Source of the DNA: Chloroflexota bacterium
GTDB lineage: Bacteria; Chloroflexota; Limnocylindria; Limnocylindrales; CSP1-4
DNA: 6,145 nt
Assembly: GCA_013695255.1 (NCBI GenBank)
Contig: JACDAV010000360.1
Coordinates: 1-6,145 of the forward strand
Direction of reading: 5' to 3'
Below the pieces are notes generated by a model. It was not told the DNA's origin and made no database searches. It was given only the letters and a program-made list of their open reading frames with translations. Positions 1 to 5,605 of the stretch are shown here, in pieces. Position 1 is the stretch's first letter, and each line of letters opens with the position of its first letter. The position numbers and the translations under genes were made by a program.

Positions 1-1186
1 GCACGCCGATGATCAGCACCAGGGCGAAGCCCCGGATCACGGACGACCCGAACAGGAACAGGATGGTGGCCGTGATCAGGGTCGACACATTGGAGTCCAG
101 GATCGAGTTCCAGGCCCGGCTGAAGCCGGCCTCGACGGCCGCCGGGAGCGACTTGCCGAGCCGCAGCTCCTCCTTCATCCGCTCGAAGATCAGGATGTTG
201 GCGTCGACCGCCATGCCGACCGACAGCACGAACCCGGCGATGCCGGCCAGGGTGAGCGTCACCGGGACCAGCCGGAACAGGGCGTAGACGACGAGGCTGT
301 AGTAGACCAGGGCGATGGCGGCCACGACCCCCGGCAGCCGGTAGTGGACGATCATGAATGTGACCACGAGCAGGATCGCGATCGCGCCGGCGAGCAGGCT
401 CTTGTTCAGGAACTCCTCGCCGAGCGTGGCGCTGATCGATTGGTTCGACAGCTCGCGGATCGGGAACGGCAGCGAGCCGAACTTCAGGATCGTGACCAGG
501 TTCTGCGCCTCCTCGATCGGGAAGCCGCCCGCTCCGCCGGCCGTGATCTGGACCTGGCCGTTGGGGATCTCCTCGTTGATCCGGGGGGCGGAGATGACCG
601 TCTTGTCCAGGGTGATCGCGAAGTACGCCCCGACGTTGCTGCGCGTGTGCTGGGCGAACTTCTCGGCCCCATCGCCGCTGAGCACGAAGGTCACCGTCCG
701 GCCGCCGGTCGCGTCGGCGCCGATCGCCGCGCTCTCGACCTGGTCGCCGCTGAACAGCACCGGATAGTCGATCGTCGTGCCATCCGGGGGTGGCTGCGCG
801 CCCTCGGGAATGGGCACGAAGTCGAGGCGCCCGGTCTGCCCGATCAGGTTGCGGACCGACTCCGGGTCGTCCACGCCCGGCAGCTCGACGACGACCCGAT
901 CCGTGCCCTGGGTCGTGACGACGGGCTCCGACACGCCGGTCTGGTTCACCCTCCGCTCGACGATGTCGCGGATCACGCCGAGGGCCTCGGCATCCGGCGC
1001 GCGGTCGCCGACCGGGAGGGCCTGGTACTCGACCCGCAGACCCCCCTCGAGGTCCAGGCCGAGCTTGGTCTCGACCAGCCGCGGCCCGCCGTCACCCCCG
1101 AACGGCACGCGGAGCCGGGGGAAGAAGTCGACGAAGAGGGCGAGCAGGCCGATGACGAGAATGAGGATCGGGCCGGTTCTGCGCAT
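1..1186 (-). CDS. secD: Protein translocase subunit SecD (N-terminal 395 residues; C-terminus beyond left edge)
   Basis: SecD is an RND-type membrane subunit that works with SecF beside SecYEG and uses the proton gradient to help pull exported proteins across the membrane. Reading from ATG at 1186, residues 5-22 form the first membrane segment. The hallmark LGLDLEGG follows at 42-49, then the extracytoplasmic P1 region (with ERRVNQTGVSEP at about 77-88). The membrane bundle begins near residue 270. It contains GMAVDANILIFER; Asp328 there corresponds to the conserved proton-relay Asp of the family (Asp519 in E. coli SecD). The protein lacks the large P1 insertion of proteobacterial SecD, so it is the short form, in which some 40-60 residues more would be expected. 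The frame is open to the edge with no stop. There is no yajC between it and uvrC. secF would be expected next on the left, which cannot be seen. The start is supported by homology, not by a ribosome binding site, because none is visible. Identity is near certain. Confidence 0.97.
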   Translation of the reverse strand, partial: MRRTGPILILVIGLLALFVDFFPRLRVPFGGDGGPRLVETKLGLDLEGGLRVEYQALPVGDRAPDAEALGVIRDIVERRVNQTGVSEPVVTTQGTDRVVVELPGVDDPESVRNLIGQTGRLDFVPIPEGAQPPPDGTTIDYPVLFSGDQVESAAIGADATGGRTVTFVLSGDGAEKFAQHTRSNVGAYFAITLDKTVISAPRINEEIPNGQVQITAGGAGGFPIEEAQNLVTILKFGSLPFPIRELSNQSISATLGEEFLNKSLLAGAIAILLVVTFMIVHYRLPGVVAAIALVYYSLVVYALFRLVPVTLTLAGIAGFVLSVGMAVDANILIFERMKEELRLGKSLPAAVEAGFSRAWNSILDSNVSTLITATILFLFGSSVIRGFALVLIIGV

Positions 1187-1195
1187 CGATGGCGG

Positions 1196-1201
1196 ATGAT
1201 A
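1196..1201 (-). promoter_or_regulatory. Candidate -10 element of secD (leaderless-type)
   Basis: On the minus strand TATCAT (4-5 of 6 matches to TATAAT) ends 9 nt before the secD ATG. Transcription would start about 7 nt further on, near 1189, leaving a leader of about 3 nt. No Shine-Dalgarno sequence lies before the ATG. No convincing -35 hexamer is found at 16-18 nt upstream; the best is TCGGGC. This is inference from position and sequence only. Confidence 0.4.
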
Positions 1202-1284
1202 CAGGGAACGGTGAGCGCGCCCGAGCGAGGGGCTTGGCGCGGACCTCCCAGCACGTGGTCACGTCCCGGCCGGGTCTTGCGCCA

Positions 1285-1292
1285 CATGCATG
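1285..1292. repeat. CATGCATG palindrome, copy 1
   Basis: This perfect 8-bp palindrome is identical to 1451-1458, 166 bp away in the same gap. It lies about 100 bp upstream of the secD start. It is AT-rich for this sequence context. A regulatory role is conceivable but unsupported. Confidence 0.35.
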
Positions 1293-1410
1293 AATTTCGT
1301 CGTCAGGACCCGGCGCGGGGCGAGAAACGGACCGCGTGCCGGGCGTCCCAGGGTCGAAACGGTCGATTCGCTGCCTGTGGTGCAAGGGAAGAGCGGCATT
1401 GCGCGGCCGG

Positions 1411-1424
1411 CCGGTCACGAGCCG
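1411..1424. repeat. 14-bp repeat CCGGTCACGAGCCG, copy A
   Basis: This sequence is identical to 3551-3564, in the gap on the other side of uvrC, and in the same orientation. The match ends at both edges: the flanking bases differ. The core GTCACGAG occurs a third time, inverted, at 3486-3493. Copy A overlaps a GC palindrome (1405-1414). Confidence 0.4.
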
Positions 1425-1443
1425 CTGCAAACCGCAGATTCCG

Positions 1444-1460
1444 TGCATGGCATGCATGGC
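1444..1460. repeat. TGCATGGC direct repeat containing a second CATGCATG palindrome
   Basis: TGCATGGC occurs at 1444-1451 and again at 1453-1460, giving a 9-bp period. The same bases also form a 13-bp dyad at 1444-1456 (arms TGCATG and CATGCA around one G) and the perfect palindrome CATGCATG at 1451-1458. It sits about 55 bp past the uvrC stop and 260 bp before secD. It looks operator-like, but no regulator is known from this window. Confidence 0.4.
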
Positions 1461-1511
1461 GGGGCTTGATGGGAGGCGCGGCATGAGCCAGCCCTCGCGC
1501 GCGGCAAGCGG

Positions 1512-3371
1512 CTACGTCTCGAGCGTCGCCTTGATCCGCTCGGCGAGCGATCGGCCGATGCCGGGCACGGCCGCGAGCTGCTCGACCGGCGCCTCCCGCA
1601 CGCGCTTCAACGAGCCGAAGACGCGGAGCAGCGCCTGCCGCCGCTTCGGCCCCACGCCCGGCAGCTCGTCGAAGGCGCTCCGGACCGTGGTCTTGTCCCG
1701 CAGCGAGCGGTGGTACGTGATCGCGAACCGGTGCGCCTCGTCGCGGATCCGCTGCACGAGGTACAGCGCCGGCGAGGTGTGCGGCAGCATCACCGGATCG
1801 GAGCGGCCGGGCAGAAACAGCTCCTCCCGCTCCTTGGCGAGTCCCACGAGCGGCAGATCGTGGAGTCCCAGCTCGTCGAGCACTTCCAGCGCCGCGCTCA
1901 CCTGGCCCTTGCCGCCGTCGACTATCAGGAGGTCCGGCATGCGCCAGCGGCGCTCCTCCTCGTTGCCCTCCTCGCCGTCCCGTGCGCGACGGAAGCGCCG
2001 CCTCAGCACCTCCTGGTGCGAGGCGAAGTCGTTCGGGCCCTCCACCGTCCTGATCCGGAAGCGCCGGTACTCGCCGCTCCGCGCCCTGCCGTCCTCGAAG
2101 ACGACCATGCTGCCGACCGACTCGCGGCCCTGGAAGTTCGAGATGTCGTAGCACTCGATCCGCAGCGGCGGGGTGGGCAGACCGAGGGCGTCGGCGAGCC
2201 CTTCGAGGGCGACGAGCGTCTTGCCGTGGTCGGCCAGCCAGCGGGCCTGCTCGCGGGCCAGCGTCTCGGCCGCGTTGCGCTGGGCGAGGACCATCAGCTC
2301 GCGCTTCTCGCCGCGTTGCGGGACGTGGAGCCGGACGCCGCTGCCCCGGCGGTCGGTCAGGAAGGCCTCGATGTCGGCCATGCCCGGCAGGCCGGTCGGG
2401 ACGTAGACCTCGCGCGGCACGGAGGTGGCCCGGGCGTAGTACTGGAGCAGGAAGCCCTCGAGCACCTCCTCGTCCGACGCCTCTCGCGCCGCCTCGAGCA
2501 GGTAGACGTCGCGCCCGAGGAGCTTGCCGTTCCGGATGGCAAAGAGCTGGACGGCCGCCTGGCTGTCCTCGCGCGCGAGCCCCACGAGATCGAGCTCCGT
2601 CCGGGCAAAGGCAGCCATCTTCTGGCTCTCCATCGTCCGCTCGATGGCGCGGACCTTGTCGCGCAGGCCGGCGGCCCGTTCGTACTGCTGCTGCTCTGAG
2701 GCGCTGCGCATCTCCTGGCCGAGCGCCTTGACCAGCGTCTCCTGACGGCCCTCGAGGAACAGCTCAACCTGGTGGATGTCCGCCCGGTAGTCGTCCTTTC
2801 CGATCGCCTCGATGCAGGGGCCCTGGCAGCGCTTGATGTGGTACAGGAGGCAGGGCCGCTGCAGCGCGCGCTGCCCTTCCCTGATGTCGACCGTGCAGGT
2901 CCGGAACGGGAAGAGCCGGCGTACGAGGTTCATCGACTCGTCCACGCTCGTCGCGCTCGCATAGGGGCCGAAGTAGCGGCTCCCGTCGTTGAGCAGCTTG
3001 CGCGTCCGCTCGATGCGGGGGAACTCGTCGCCGAGCGTGATCTTGATGTACGGGTAGCTCTTGTCGTCCTTGAGCCGGATGTTGAACCGCGGCCGGTAGC
3101 GCTTGATGAGGTTGGCCTCGAGCAGGAGGGCCTCGGAAACCGAATCGGTGAGCGTGTACTCGATGTCGACGACGCGGTCGATGACCTCGCGGATCCGGTG
3201 GACGTCGCCCATCCCACCGATGCTGGCCTGCTTCTGCCAGTAGCTGCGGACGCGGCTGCGCAAACTCTGCGCCTTGCCCACGTAGACGACGTCGCCCCGC
3301 GCGTCCTTCATGAGGTAGACGCCGGGGTGATCGGGCAGCTTCTTGAGGGTGGCTTCGAGGTCGGGGGTCAC
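1512..3371 (-). CDS. uvrC: Excinuclease ABC subunit C (UvrC), complete, 619 aa
   Basis: UvrC is the nuclease of nucleotide excision repair. It binds the UvrB-damaged DNA complex and cuts the strand on both sides of the lesion. Domains in order: a GIY-YIG nuclease for the 3' cut (GVY 17-19, YVG 30-32, Arg38/Arg40, metal-binding Glu85 in EALLLEANLIK); a cysteine region with Cys159, 174, 182 and 186, matching the four cysteines reported to hold a 4Fe-4S cluster in E. coli UvrC; a UVR motif that contacts UvrB (about 210-245); an RNase H-like nuclease for the 5' cut with Asp409 (CYDISNF), Asp485 (IVDGGKGQ) and His547 (DEAHRFA); and two helix-hairpin-helix DNA-binding motifs (PGVGPKRR at about 571 and PGIGRSLA at about 603). 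Length is normal. An acidic-basic insert (about 463-478) separates the two Asp blocks. The start is GTG and begins exactly where family members begin; there is no Shine-Dalgarno. All key residues are present, so it should be active. Confidence 0.98.
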   Translation of the reverse strand: MTPDLEATLKKLPDHPGVYLMKDARGDVVYVGKAQSLRSRVRSYWQKQASIGGMGDVHRIREVIDRVVDIEYTLTDSVSEALLLEANLIKRYRPRFNIRLKDDKSYPYIKITLGDEFPRIERTRKLLNDGSRYFGPYASATSVDESMNLVRRLFPFRTCTVDIREGQRALQRPCLLYHIKRCQGPCIEAIGKDDYRADIHQVELFLEGRQETLVKALGQEMRSASEQQQYERAAGLRDKVRAIERTMESQKMAAFARTELDLVGLAREDSQAAVQLFAIRNGKLLGRDVYLLEAAREASDEEVLEGFLLQYYARATSVPREVYVPTGLPGMADIEAFLTDRRGSGVRLHVPQRGEKRELMVLAQRNAAETLAREQARWLADHGKTLVALEGLADALGLPTPPLRIECYDISNFQGRESVGSMVVFEDGRARSGEYRRFRIRTVEGPNDFASHQEVLRRRFRRARDGEEGNEEERRWRMPDLLIVDGGKGQVSAALEVLDELGLHDLPLVGLAKEREELFLPGRSDPVMLPHTSPALYLVQRIRDEAHRFAITYHRSLRDKTTVRSAFDELPGVGPKRRQALLRVFGSLKRVREAPVEQLAAVPGIGRSLAERIKATLET

Positions 3372-3377
3372 GCCCGG

Positions 3378-3383
3378 ATGCTA
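3378..3383 (-). promoter_or_regulatory. Candidate -10 element of uvrC (leaderless-type)
   Basis: TAGCAT on the minus strand ends 6 nt before the GTG start, so a transcript beginning 7 nt downstream of the hexamer would start on the first base of the start codon. A weak -35 (CCGACC, 3 of 6 matches) lies 17 nt further upstream. No AGGAGG-like sequence precedes the GTG. This fits a leaderless mRNA but is inferred from sequence alone. Confidence 0.45.
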
Positions 3384-3550
3384 CGGCAAGGACGCCGCGC
3401 GGTCGGCGGGCTGGGTCGCACCGCGGGCGCAGTGCCGCCGCCGGCTTTCATGACAGACGGTCACCCGATGCGTCCTCGGACCGGTCTCGTGACGGCCGGG
3501 CGGGCCTGACGAGCTCGACCGAGCGTGGACGTCGGACCGCACCCTGACAT

Positions 3551-3564
3551 CCGGTCACGAGCCG
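3551..3564. repeat. 14-bp repeat CCGGTCACGAGCCG, copy B
   Basis: Identical to 1411-1424 on the far side of uvrC, and in the same orientation. The 8-bp core GTCACGAG (3553-3560) faces an inverted copy at 3486-3493, about 60 bp away and nearer to uvrC. It could be a protein binding site or part of a dispersed genomic repeat. Two copies in one window do not decide. Confidence 0.4.
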
Positions 3565-3608
3565 GCCTTCGCGGCAGCCTCACGGCCCGCGGGGAGCTCT
3601 CAAGCGGC

Positions 3609-3631
3609 ATCCTGTGGTTATTGGACAGGAT
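3609..3631. repeat. Dyad ATCCTGT-N9-ACAGGAT
   Basis: A perfect 7-bp inverted repeat (3609-3615 and 3625-3631) around a 9-nt AT-rich centre, about 240 bp before the uvrC start. The left arm can instead pair with CAGGATG at 3652-3658, so two hairpins exclude each other in any transcript. The CTGT...ACAG halves recall the proteobacterial LexA box, but the spacing is one base too long and the distance from uvrC is large. Confidence 0.45.
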
Positions 3632-3673
3632 CGACGGCAGTCCATGAGATGCAGGATGGCTTGAACGACGAGC

Positions 3674-3698
3674 GCCGCGCCCCGGGGGTTGGCGCGGC
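3674..3698 (-). terminator. Second GC-rich hairpin after the 5'-nucleotidase gene
   Basis: Arms GCCGCGCC (3674-3681) and GGCGCGGC (3691-3698) form an 8-bp perfect stem with a 9-nt loop. It lies 4 nt beyond the main terminator hairpin in the direction of transcription. No U-tract follows, so it may be a back-up terminator or a 3'-end stabilising structure. Confidence 0.4.
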
Positions 3699-3702
3699 AC
3701 GA

Positions 3703-3732
3703 CGAAGCCAGGGGCGGTGGCCCCTGGCTTCG
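3703..3732 (-). terminator. Terminator hairpin of the 5'-nucleotidase gene
   Basis: A 13-bp perfect inverted repeat (3703-3715 with 3720-3732) surrounds a 4-nt loop, and the hairpin starts 17 nt after the nucleotidase stop codon. It is the strongest hairpin seen in the window. No run of T follows on the minus strand, as is common for terminators of high-GC bacteria, so efficient termination is likely but not certain. It would separate the nucleotidase transcript from uvrC. Confidence 0.75.
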
Positions 3733-3749
3733 AGCGTGGCGAGATACGG

Positions 3750-5468
3750 TCAGGGTGTGACGGTCGGGCACACCGCTGAGCCGGAGCTGACGCAGACGAT
3801 CCGGCCCTGGATCGTCGGCGAGATCGTCCCCTGGGCGACGATGTAGTCCGCGAGCACCTGTTCGAGGGTCGTGCCATCGGAGTTGATCCGGCTGGTGGCG
3901 AAGGGGCCGTACCCGTCGCCGCCCGTCGCCATGAAGTCGTTCATCGCGACGAGGTACGTCGCCGACGAGGTGAGGTTCACGGCGGCCCCGGTGCACGAGC
4001 CGTCAGCCGCCTGACGGACCGCGCTGATGACCCGGCTGCCGGCGGCGGCCGACGGATCGTACGTGAAGCACAATCCGGACACCTGAGGGAACCGGCCCTG
4101 GGCGCCTGCGAGCGACACGCCGTTCTCGAGCATCGCCTTGAGCTCCGCACCGGTCATCGACACCGTCACCGCGAAGTTGCCGAAGGGCAGGACGCCGTAC
4201 GTCTGGCCGCGGGTGATCGGATACGGCGGAGGCGTGAAGGCCGGGCAGAAGTCCGTGGGGCTGTCGGTTGTCGGGCAGGTCAGCGCCGCGCGCAGGCCAC
4301 CGGAGTTCGTGATCGCGAAGTCCGCCGCGTAGCGCAGCCGCAGTGCGTCCGTCACGACGTTGCCGAGCAGCGACTCGCAGGTCCGGCCGTTCGTGTTCCC
4401 GCAGGCATCCGTCCGGGGCACGGCCACCGTCGAGCTGCCGAGCCGGACGTTGAGGATCGGCGCCAGCTCGTCGCGGAACGGCTGGAGCATGGCGGCGATC
4501 TCGGGATCGGTGCGCCCGGTGGAGAACGGCGTCACGAACGCGTTCGTGCGCGAGATGAGCTCGCCGGTGCCCCGCCGAACGACGAGGTCCGTGCGCGAGT
4601 AGCTGAGGCCCTTGCTCAGGTTCTCGATGACGAGCTGGCCCTTGATCACCGCCTCGTACATGAAGTTGGTGTGGTCGCCGAAGATGACGGTGAAGCCGGA
4701 CACGCCGTTGGCGAAGTCGACGAGCGGCCCGAAGGCCTGACCGGCAGCGTTCCGGCCCTCGATGCCCAGGTGGGTGATGGCGATGAAGACCTTGGCGCCC
4801 TCGGCGCGGGCGGCCGCCTTGGCGCGCATGGCCGCCGCGACCGGATCCGTGGGCACGATCGTGCCGAAGTTGCCGGGAAAGACGAGCCCGGGCGCCTCCG
4901 GGTTGGTGATCCCGATGACGGCCACCTTGACGCCCTGGTACTCGAAGATCCTGTAGTCCTTGACGCCAGACAGCTCCGCGTCGCGGTTCTGGAGGTTGGC
5001 CGACACGTACTCGTACGGCTCGCCGACCGCGCTCGTCGATCCGGCCAGGTCGATCATCTCCTGGAGATGGTCGATGCCCTTGTCGAAGTTGTGGTTGCCG
5101 AACGTGCCGACGTCAATGCCCATGAGGCGCTCGGCGAGGACGGCCGGAACCTCATCGAAGAACGAGGAGAGCGGCGGCGATGCCCCGAAGTCGTCGCCGC
5201 CCGTGAGCGTGATGGTGTTCGGGTTGCCGGCGCGCTCCTGGTCGAAGTAGCTCGACAGCGCCTCGGCGCCGCCGACGTTCACGCCGTTGACGTTGAGCGG
5301 GTCGAGCTGTGCGTGCCAGTCGGCGATGTTCAGGATGCGGATCGCCGTCGTCTGCCCGGGGACGGCGGGCTTCGCGGCCAACGCAACCGATGGGCTGACG
5401 AGGGCCGCGATCGCCGCGACGGCGAACAGGCCCCGATACAGGCGGGAGCCGGGGGTGCGTCGGATCAC
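3750..5468 (-). CDS. Secreted 5'-nucleotidase / metallophosphatase family protein, 572 aa
   Basis: A member of the UshA/CD73 family of exported enzymes that remove the 5'-phosphate from nucleotides outside the cytoplasm. The GTG at 5468 is chosen as start because GAGGAGG lies 6 nt before it. The longer frame back to 5558 would begin inside the promoter. Residues 1-31 form a Sec signal peptide (Arg-rich n-region, hydrophobic core 13-24, cleavage about ALA-AKP). The metallophosphatase domain has Asp50-x-His52, Asp92, Asn125-His126, His233 and His266. The position two after His266, usually His or Gln, is Asn268 (GDHTN). The C-terminal 5'-nucleotidase domain has NSGGLR (388-393), Phe429 in LPFGNF, and NDFMATGGDGY (510-520), which supply nucleobase and ribose contacts in this family. 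All eight cysteines (356, 364, 398, 408, 467, 492, 559, 567) lie in the C-terminal domain, which suggests disulfides in an exported protein. No lipobox, sortase signal or C-terminal membrane anchor is seen. Exact substrate is unknown; UDP-sugar or NAD hydrolysis is possible. Confidence 0.93.
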   Translation of the reverse strand: MIRRTPGSRLYRGLFAVAAIAALVSPSVALAAKPAVPGQTTAIRILNIADWHAQLDPLNVNGVNVGGAEALSSYFDQERAGNPNTITLTGGDDFGASPPLSSFFDEVPAVLAERLMGIDVGTFGNHNFDKGIDHLQEMIDLAGSTSAVGEPYEYVSANLQNRDAELSGVKDYRIFEYQGVKVAVIGITNPEAPGLVFPGNFGTIVPTDPVAAAMRAKAAARAEGAKVFIAITHLGIEGRNAAGQAFGPLVDFANGVSGFTVIFGDHTNFMYEAVIKGQLVIENLSKGLSYSRTDLVVRRGTGELISRTNAFVTPFSTGRTDPEIAAMLQPFRDELAPILNVRLGSSTVAVPRTDACGNTNGRTCESLLGNVVTDALRLRYAADFAITNSGGLRAALTCPTTDSPTDFCPAFTPPPYPITRGQTYGVLPFGNFAVTVSMTGAELKAMLENGVSLAGAQGRFPQVSGLCFTYDPSAAAGSRVISAVRQAADGSCTGAAVNLTSSATYLVAMNDFMATGGDGYGPFATSRINSDGTTLEQVLADYIVAQGTISPTIQGRIVCVSSGSAVCPTVTP

Positions 5469-5474
5469 AAAGGG

Positions 5475-5481
5475 CCTCCTC
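5475..5481 (-). promoter_or_regulatory. Shine-Dalgarno GAGGAGG that fixes the nucleotidase start
   Basis: GAGGAGG on the minus strand is followed by a 6-nt spacer and then GTG (5468-5466). The protein from this GTG begins MIRRTPGSRLYRG, a normal signal-peptide n-region. Starting at 5558 instead would add 30 residues unlike any signal peptide. This is the only strong ribosome binding site visible before a gene start here. Confidence 0.85.
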
Positions 5482-5557
5482 GAGCCATGGGATGGGCTGA
5501 CGAACCGGGACGGTCCGGCGCTGGAAGCGGACCGCTCCGCGTCACGGTGTGCTGCCA

Positions 5558-5586
5558 ACGATAGCGGCGCGGTAGCGCGGTGTTAA
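5558..5586 (-). promoter_or_regulatory. Sigma70-like promoter of the 5'-nucleotidase gene
   Basis: TTAACA (5581-5586; 5 of 6 matches to TTGACA) and TATCGT (5558-5563; 4 of 6 matches to TATAAT) are separated by exactly 17 nt. Transcription would start near 5551, giving a leader of about 83 nt. That leader contains small dyads at 5526-5536 (AGCGG-A-CCGCT) and GGAC-G-GTCC just before the ribosome binding site region. The -35 also lies in the loop of a 5-bp stem (5576-5580 with 5590-5594), which could weakly terminate the upstream gene. The nucleotidase can therefore be transcribed independently of the EEP gene. Confidence 0.65.
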
Positions 5587-5605
5587 CCCCCGCGACTCCG
5601 ATCCC

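Larger units (their letters stand above)
1187..1511. other. Gap between uvrC and secD (325 bp), no gene recognised
   Basis: This stretch lies after the uvrC stop and before the secD start. Reading frames cross it on both strands, but all run into uvrC or secD and show no known protein family or ribosome binding site. I see no tRNA: there is no GTTCGAATC-like T-arm. Visible items are a palindrome CATGCATG present twice (1285-1292 and 1451-1458), an 8-bp direct repeat TGCATGGC at 1444-1451 and 1453-1460, a pair of GGTCGA units 9 bp apart at 1352 and 1361, a GC palindrome at 1405-1414, and a 14-bp sequence (1411-1424) repeated upstream of uvrC. No clear intrinsic terminator for uvrC is found. 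Confidence 0.6.
3372..3749. other. Gap between the 5'-nucleotidase gene and uvrC (378 bp), no gene recognised
   Basis: This gap follows the nucleotidase stop and precedes uvrC. It holds the terminator hairpin (3703-3732), a second GC hairpin (3674-3698), a 7-bp dyad (3609-3631), the 14-bp repeat copy B (3551-3564), its inverted 8-bp core (3486-3493) and the candidate uvrC promoter. Short frames through it match no family and have no ribosome binding site. No tRNA or known riboswitch is recognised. Confidence 0.6.

Noticed and set aside
1340..1445. Possible tRNA in the uvrC-secD gap (GGTCGAAAC and GATTC elements)
   Set aside because: No acceptor stem, anticodon arm or proper T-arm could be assembled on either strand.
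1092..1484. 130-codon minus-strand frame covering the uvrC-secD gap
   Set aside because: It runs about 95 bp into secD in another frame and has no ribosome binding site or known domain. Much of it lies in the gap, so a tiny chance remains, but nothing supports it.
344..1486. 380-codon open frame on the plus strand opposite secD
   Set aside because: It mirrors secD, and its composition (mostly Arg, Ala, Asp, Leu, Val, Glu) is what the antisense of GC-rich codons gives. No family is recognised and no ribosome binding site is seen.
1303..2154. 283-codon minus-strand frame overlapping the uvrC 3' half
   Set aside because: It is out of frame with uvrC, rich in Arg, Ala and Gly, and matches no family; a frame shadow.
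1710..2699. 329-codon open frame on the plus strand opposite uvrC
   Set aside because: It is fully antisense to a clear uvrC with all catalytic residues. Long antisense frames are expected at this GC content.
2772..3509. 245-codon plus-strand frame over the uvrC 5' end
   Set aside because: It is an antisense shadow with low-complexity Asp, Val, Ala, Leu and Arg content and no recognisable domain.
3609..3631. LexA (SOS) box for uvrC
   Set aside because: The halves CTGT and ACAG are 9 nt apart instead of 8 and lie about 240 bp before uvrC. High-GC Gram-positive LexA sites also have a different sequence. Kept only as an unexplained dyad.
3580..3996. 138-codon minus-strand frame over the nucleotidase 3' end and terminator
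   Set aside because: It overlaps the nucleotidase in a different frame and runs through the 13-bp terminator hairpin; no family is recognised.
4671..5564. 297-codon plus-strand frame opposite the nucleotidase
   Set aside because: It is antisense to a well-supported secreted enzyme and runs through its promoter and ribosome binding site. Composition is of the antisense type.
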